A stretch of DNA of 9,798 nucleotides, taken from the NCBI GenBank assembly GCA_937864895.1, contig CALMDF010000465.1, positions 1 to 9,798 on the forward strand, given 5' to 3'. Positions 6,094 through 9,798 of the stretch are shown here, one piece after another (position 1 is the first letter of the stretch; every line of letters begins with the position of its first letter). Source of the DNA: an uncultured Holophagales bacterium (GTDB taxonomy: Bacteria; Acidobacteriota; Thermoanaerobaculia; UBA5066). A program made the position numbers and the translations under genes. The notes beneath the pieces were generated by a model. The model had not been told where the DNA came from. It saw only the letters and a list, made by a program, of their open reading frames with translations, and did not search any database.

Positions 6094-7661
6094 GGTTTCA
6101 GCCTCGCGCCGTTCGGGCGCCTGAGGACGACGACATTCTGCGCCCCCACGGGGCTCCACGGACGGCGCGTCAGGAGATAGGTCCCCAGCTCCCGCGGCGC
6201 CGGCCGAAGCGGGGAGAGAGACGTTTCCGGGAGCCACCAGGCGCGCAGGGGGATCGTCTCGACCTCGTACCCTCCCCCGACGAGCTTCTGCGCCTCCTCG
6301 ATCTTCCCCTCGTCCACGACGACGACCGGCGGCCGGTCGCCCGCGTTCGGGAGCGCCCAGAGGATCGGGAGCCGCCTGAAGTACCAGGAGAGGGGCCAGA
6401 CCGCCTCGCCCGAGATCGCCGCCACGGTCCCCTCGGCCGACTTCGCGGCCTTCTCGACGTCCCGGACGACGGCCATCATCTCGGGGCTCGTCTGGGTGAA
6501 GACGACCGACTCGGCCCGCGGGTGCGAGGGGGAGAGGAGCGGGTTCCAGAACGAGAGCGAGAGCGCCGAGACGAACGTCGCCGCGAAGACCGGGACGCCG
6601 ACGAGGAGGGCACGGGTTCGCGAAACCGCGAGAGCGGCCCACGCGGCGCCCGCGAGGGGTACGAACGGGAGGACCTGGTGGACGAGGAGCCACGGCGTCT
6701 TCTCCCCGAGCCACGCGTACATCGCGACGGAGGAGACGGCGAGCGTCGCGGTGAACCGCTCCGCCGCGCCGAAGCGCCGCCAGCGGAGGGCGACGAAGGC
6801 CAGCGCGGGAAGGACGATCGCGAACTCGTACTGGAGGATCCGCGGCAGGTAGTAGGTCTTCGGCCCGCCGACGCGCTCGACCTTGTGCTGGCCCCACCAG
6901 TAGGAGATCGCCTCGAAGACCGGGTTCCCCGAACCGGGGTGGACGAGGAAGAGGGTGTACGCCAGCTCGGAGAGCGTGAAGAAGAGGAAGAGCGCGCCCA
7001 GGATCGCCGCGCCGTGGCGCTCGAGGACGTCGAGGAACGCGCGCGCCTTCGCGAAGGCGGCGACGCCCCGCCCGGGCTCCCAGGCGGCCGCGAGGACGGA
7101 CGGCGCCATGAGCGCCCCGAGGACGTAGAAGTTCTCCTTCGAGGCGAACGCGACGGCGCCCCAGACGGCGGCGAGCCCGAGGTCCGCGACCCGGCGCGTC
7201 CTCCACCACCGGTCGAGCCAGAGGAAGAGGCCGAACGTCCCGAGGAGGCTCCAGACGTCCTCCCGGCAGAAACGGGTGTAGTAGAGGAGGTTCGGCGAGA
7301 GGGCGAGGAGGACGCCCGAGGCGAAGGCCGCGCGGCGCCCGAAGCGGGCGCGCAGGAGCATCGCCATCGCGACGAGGCCGACGCCGCCGAGGGCCGCCGG
7401 GAGGCGCGCCGAGAAGTCCGAGTCGCCGAGGAGGCGGAACGACGCCGCCACCATGTAGTACTGGACGGGCCCGTGGTAGACGGGGTCGTACTCGTAGGCG
7501 CCCTGGTACGCGAGCTGGTACGTGAACCAGCCGTGGATCGACTCGTCGTGGTGGAAGGCGCGCGAGCCGAGGTCCCAGACGCGCAGGAGGAGGGCGAGGA
7601 GGAGGAGGGCGCCCCAGGCCCACTTCTCGCGCCGTCCCCAGGCGGGGCCGTCGGACCTCAC
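6090..7661 (-). CDS. Agl23-like (TIGR03663-like) GT-C family membrane glycosyltransferase
   Basis: This 523-residue polytopic protein starts with a cationic stretch and a first membrane helix (about 14-30), then a GT-C-type first loop with the catalytic-type acidic pair in AFHHDESIHGWF (35-46) and YHGPVQYY (62-69). Further conserved points are Arg86 in FSARLPA, Arg130 in YYTRFCRED, SKENFYV (174-180), YWWGQHKVERVGGP (254-267), YYLPRILQYEF (270-280) and GEKTPWL (319-325). About ten hydrophobic segments run to residue 370, followed by a soluble tail (about 375-523). From memory, the TIGR03663 family ('flippase activity-associated protein Agl23') has invariant DE, HGP and two Arg residues, and all are present. 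The family resembles protein O-mannosyltransferases and usually occurs with the YYY family, as here. The acceptor is unknown. The GTG start at 7661 overlaps the upstream stop as GTGA, with GGAGGTG 5 nt before it. Confidence 0.9.
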   Translation of the reverse strand: MRSDGPAWGRREKWAWGALLLLALLLRVWDLGSRAFHHDESIHGWFTYQLAYQGAYEYDPVYHGPVQYYMVAASFRLLGDSDFSARLPAALGGVGLVAMAMLLRARFGRRAAFASGVLLALSPNLLYYTRFCREDVWSLLGTFGLFLWLDRWWRTRRVADLGLAAVWGAVAFASKENFYVLGALMAPSVLAAAWEPGRGVAAFAKARAFLDVLERHGAAILGALFLFFTLSELAYTLFLVHPGSGNPVFEAISYWWGQHKVERVGGPKTYYLPRILQYEFAIVLPALAFVALRWRRFGAAERFTATLAVSSVAMYAWLGEKTPWLLVHQVLPFVPLAGAAWAALAVSRTRALLVGVPVFAATFVSALSLSFWNPLLSPSHPRAESVVFTQTSPEMMAVVRDVEKAAKSAEGTVAAISGEAVWPLSWYFRRLPILWALPNAGDRPPVVVVDEGKIEEAQKLVGGGYEVETIPLRAWWLPETSLSPLRPAPRELGTYLLTRRPWSPVGAQNVVVLRRPNGARLKP

Positions 7662-9733
7662 GGCACCACCTCCCACACCTCGGTCCCCTGCGACTCGAAG
7701 ACCCGCCGGAGCCCGCCCCGCGCGCGGAACGCCGCCGCGCCGTGCTCCTTCCGCTCGAGCTCTCCGACGACGACGTAGCGCGCTCCGCGCCGCGCGAGGG
7801 TCTCGAGGACCGCCGAGGGGCTGGACGAGCGGTAGACGGTCTCGACGTCCTTCCTGCGGGCCTCGATCTCCTCCGCGGCCGCCCCGCCGCGCCAGAGGCC
7901 TTCGTGGTTCGTCCAGCCGAGGAGGATCGGGCGGCCGGTGGCGCTCCCGATCCGACCGTGGTCCGAGTAGGCGCCGCCCACGGCCTCGACGATCCGCGCG
8001 CCGGGCGGCGTGTTCTCTCGGATCCACTCCACCGCGTCCCGGTCGCCCGGCGCCTCGGCCCTCATCCAGGCGAGGCCGTCGAGGGCCGTCCTCGGGGCGC
8101 GCACCCTCTGGACGAGGAGGCTCGCCGGGTGCGCGAGAAGGGCGAGGCTTGCGACGGCCATCGCGCCCCGGACGAGGAGGCGCGCCCGCCGCGTCGCCTG
8201 CGCGAGCGGCGCGAGGAGCGCCACGGCCGGGGCGAGGAGCGCCGCCGCCGCCGCGTAGCACTTGAAGACCGTGTTCATCCGGTGGAGCGCTTCGCCGTAC
8301 GGGTCCCTCACGGCGATCAGCTCGGGGACGAGAAGGAGCGTCACGGCGGCTCCCGCGAGGAGGGACCCTGCGCGGAGCGCCCCGGTGAGCCGGGGAAACA
8401 CCCGGAGGACGGCGAGGAGGAACGCCGCGCCGAGCCCGAGGACCGGCCGCTTCGTCACGATCGAGAGGAAGAGCCCGAGGGCCGGGAAGGCGTTCGCAAG
8501 GAGGAACGACTCCTCGGCGTCGTCCTGCGACCGGAGGAGCGCCACCCCGATGGCGAGCGCGGGAACGAGAAGGAGCCCGCCGAGGTGCAGGAAGGCCTCC
8601 GGGCTCGTCGTCCGGCCGGTCACGCCCCGGAGCCCGAGGAACTCCGGGTGCGCCGCGAGGGCGAACGGGAGGAGGACGGGGAGAGACACGGCGGCCGTCG
8701 AGAGGCTCCGGAGGAAGGCCGGGAGGAGCTCCCGCGTCACGAGCGTCCCGGCCGCGAGGAGAAGGAGCGCCGCCGGGAGGTCCCACGGGTTCGCGGAGAG
8801 GAGCGCCCCGAGGAGAACCGCGTCGAGGAGGAGCCCGGGACCGGTCGCGAACCGCCCCGCGACGGCCGCGAAGAAGAGGAGGAGCGGCAGCGCCACCGCG
8901 TGCGGGTGGAGGTCGCCCAGCCAGAGCGTGAAGAGGGGCCACTCCGTGATCGTGTCGGCGACGCGGCGCGACGAGGCCCAGACGTCGACGGACGCGAGGG
9001 AGCCGCCCGCGAGGAGCTGTCGCGCGCCGTCGAACGTCCCCGCGAAGGCGAGGAGGAGGGCCGCGCTGACGGCGGAGCCGCGCCCGCCCCCCCGCAGCCT
9101 CACGACGCCGAACGCCGCCCCGCCCGCGAGCGCGGCGACGAGCGCGGCGACGAGGTTGTAGGCGTACCCCGGCGGCACGGAGGCGAGGCGGAACGGGAGA
9201 GCGAGGAGATACGTCCCGAAGTGGTAGTAGGGAAACGCCCACCCGGCGAACCAGGGGTCCTCGAGCGGGAGCCCGGGAGTCGCGAGCAGCCCCGAGAGAA
9301 CCGCCAGGTCCATCGGCTTCTCGGTCTGCCGCGCGTCGGGCCAGCCGAGCCGGAGCCAGAGGAAGGCGCCGAAGAGGAGCACGACGAGGACGGCCGGCGC
9401 GAGGGCCCGGCGGGAGCGCAGGGCCCCGAGCTCGCGGCCGAGGAGCACGAGGGCGGCGACGGCGGCCGCTCCTCCGAGCCCGAGAACCGCCGCGAACGGA
9501 ACCCGCCCGAGGGCCGTCGGGAGCCAGCCCGGGAGGCCGAGGAGAAGGAGGCCCGCGGGAAGGCCGAGCGCGATCGCCCCGTCGCTCACACCCTGCGGGT
9601 CGCCGTCCCCGCGGCCGACGCGAAGGAGGACGGCCGTTCCGGCCGCCCAGAGTCCGGCGAGGAGGACGGCCAGGAGGATCGCGGAGACGATGCTCACGAA
9701 GCCGGGAGACGGTAGCACAGCGGAACGCGACAC
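7658..9733 (-). CDS. DUF2298 / Chlor_Arch_YYY polytopic membrane protein
   Basis: A very hydrophobic protein of 691 residues if GTG 9733 is the start. It has many membrane helices up to about residue 545 and then a soluble domain. Family landmarks, numbered from this start, are TEKPMDLAVL (137-146), DPWFAGWAFPYYHFGTYL (159-176), EWPLFTLWLGDLHPHAVALP (264-283), NPWDLP (315-320), RMNTVFKCY (485-493) and, in the tail, GRPILLGWTNHEGLWRG (600-616). These fit the DUF2298 / TIGR03662 'YYY' family of unknown function, single-copy class of 700-900 residues. The naming YYYxG motif reads YYHFG (169-173) here. The start is uncertain: GTG codons at 9775, 9733, 9718 and 9697 are all in frame. 9733 has a weak GAAGG before it, and 9697 begins right at the first helix. 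The frame is open upstream to the window edge. It is the first gene of the tightly overlapping trio. Confidence 0.9.
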   Translation of the reverse strand: MSRSAVLPSPGFVSIVSAILLAVLLAGLWAAGTAVLLRVGRGDGDPQGVSDGAIALGLPAGLLLLGLPGWLPTALGRVPFAAVLGLGGAAAVAALVLLGRELGALRSRRALAPAVLVVLLFGAFLWLRLGWPDARQTEKPMDLAVLSGLLATPGLPLEDPWFAGWAFPYYHFGTYLLALPFRLASVPPGYAYNLVAALVAALAGGAAFGVVRLRGGGRGSAVSAALLLAFAGTFDGARQLLAGGSLASVDVWASSRRVADTITEWPLFTLWLGDLHPHAVALPLLLFFAAVAGRFATGPGLLLDAVLLGALLSANPWDLPAALLLLAAGTLVTRELLPAFLRSLSTAAVSLPVLLPFALAAHPEFLGLRGVTGRTTSPEAFLHLGGLLLVPALAIGVALLRSQDDAEESFLLANAFPALGLFLSIVTKRPVLGLGAAFLLAVLRVFPRLTGALRAGSLLAGAAVTLLLVPELIAVRDPYGEALHRMNTVFKCYAAAAALLAPAVALLAPLAQATRRARLLVRGAMAVASLALLAHPASLLVQRVRAPRTALDGLAWMRAEAPGDRDAVEWIRENTPPGARIVEAVGGAYSDHGRIGSATGRPILLGWTNHEGLWRGGAAAEEIEARRKDVETVYRSSSPSAVLETLARRGARYVVVGELERKEHGAAAFRARGGLRRVFESQGTEVWEVVP
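7667..7673 (-). promoter_or_regulatory. Internal ribosome binding site of the Agl23-like gene
   Basis: GGAGGTG, read on the minus strand, lies inside the last codons of the YYY gene, 5 nt before the GTG at 7661. It fixes that start and supports coupled translation through the 4-bp GTGA overlap. Confidence 0.7.
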
Positions 9734-9798
9734 CCGGCCTTCGCGCGGGTTTCGCCGGAGGCCTCTCCGCTCCACAATCGGGAAGTGACCGGACCCTC
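9734..9798. other. Right-edge stretch upstream of the YYY gene
   Basis: This may be 5' leader, promoter or additional N-terminal codons of the YYY gene, because its frame stays open to the edge and another GTG lies at 9775. A plus-strand GTG at 9785 could equally be the first codon of a divergent gene, with CACAAT (9773-9778) as a weak -10-like box, but only four codons are visible. I see no stem-loop with a T-run here. Confidence 0.3.

Noticed and set aside
5137..7623. A longer reading of the GtrB-type gene, 828 residues
   Set aside because: The family N-terminus begins at the ATG at 6093, which also makes the ATGA overlap. The 510 extra residues are out-of-frame shadow of the Agl23-like gene.
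6090..9242. A 1050-codon minus-strand frame
   Set aside because: Only its last 523 residues are a real protein (the Agl23-like gene). The earlier part is the wrong frame over the YYY gene and is Arg/Pro-rich noise.
7742..9715. A 657-codon plus-strand frame made largely of Glu, Arg and Gly
   Set aside because: It is antisense to the well-recognised YYY gene. Its GAG/GAA/AGG richness is the complement of the CTC/CTT/CCT codons of membrane helices.
9785..9798. Start of a divergent plus-strand gene at GTG 9785
   Set aside because: Only four codons are visible, and the purine stretch before it is too close to act as a ribosome binding site. It cannot be judged from this window.

Overview
The window is a gene-dense stretch of a very GC-rich bacterial chromosome (by eye clearly above 70% G+C, with almost every third codon position G or C). 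Seven genes are on the minus strand and one, selA, is on the plus strand. Little sequence lies between genes, and no gene-free stretch exceeds about 65 bases. I see no tRNA, rRNA, CRISPR array, insertion sequence or phage gene. The gene families (an MXAN_5187_C-like protein, an FxLYD-like secreted protein, orphan selA, a YYY/Agl23 membrane pair) and base composition would suit Acidobacteriota or a deltaproteobacterial/myxobacterial lineage. This placement is an inference, not shown by a marker gene.

Layout from left to right: (1) 1-1380, minus strand: a two-gene unit made of an MXAN_5187_C-like cytoplasmic protein followed 5 bp later by a secreted TPR protein that runs off the left edge. (2) 1381-1403: a 23-bp AT-richer gap holding two overlapping, opposite -10-like boxes. 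(3) 1404-2783, plus strand: selA, the PLP enzyme that makes selenocysteinyl-tRNA, with no other selenium gene in the window. (4) 2790-4151, minus strand: an NtrC-family sigma54 response regulator, tail to tail with selA with only 6 bp between them. (5) 4174-5082, minus strand: a secreted protein with an FxLYD-like domain and a proline-rich tail. (6) 5137-9733, minus strand: three membrane genes joined by 4-bp start/stop overlaps: a DUF2298 'YYY' polytopic protein, an Agl23-like (TIGR03663-like) GT-C glycosyltransferase, and a GtrB/ArnC-type polyprenyl-phosphate glycosyltransferase.

The most interesting part is 5137-9733. From memory, the YYY and Agl23-like families travel together in scattered archaea and Chloroflexi and their joint function is not known. 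Here they are translationally coupled to an enzyme of the type that loads a sugar onto a polyprenyl phosphate. The simplest model is that the GtrB-type enzyme makes a lipid-linked sugar on the inner face of the membrane and the two large membrane proteins use or move it on the outer face. The secreted FxLYD protein and the sigma54 regulator lie downstream on the same strand and could be co-transcribed, although the FxLYD gene has its own strong ribosome binding site and a possible extended -10 promoter.
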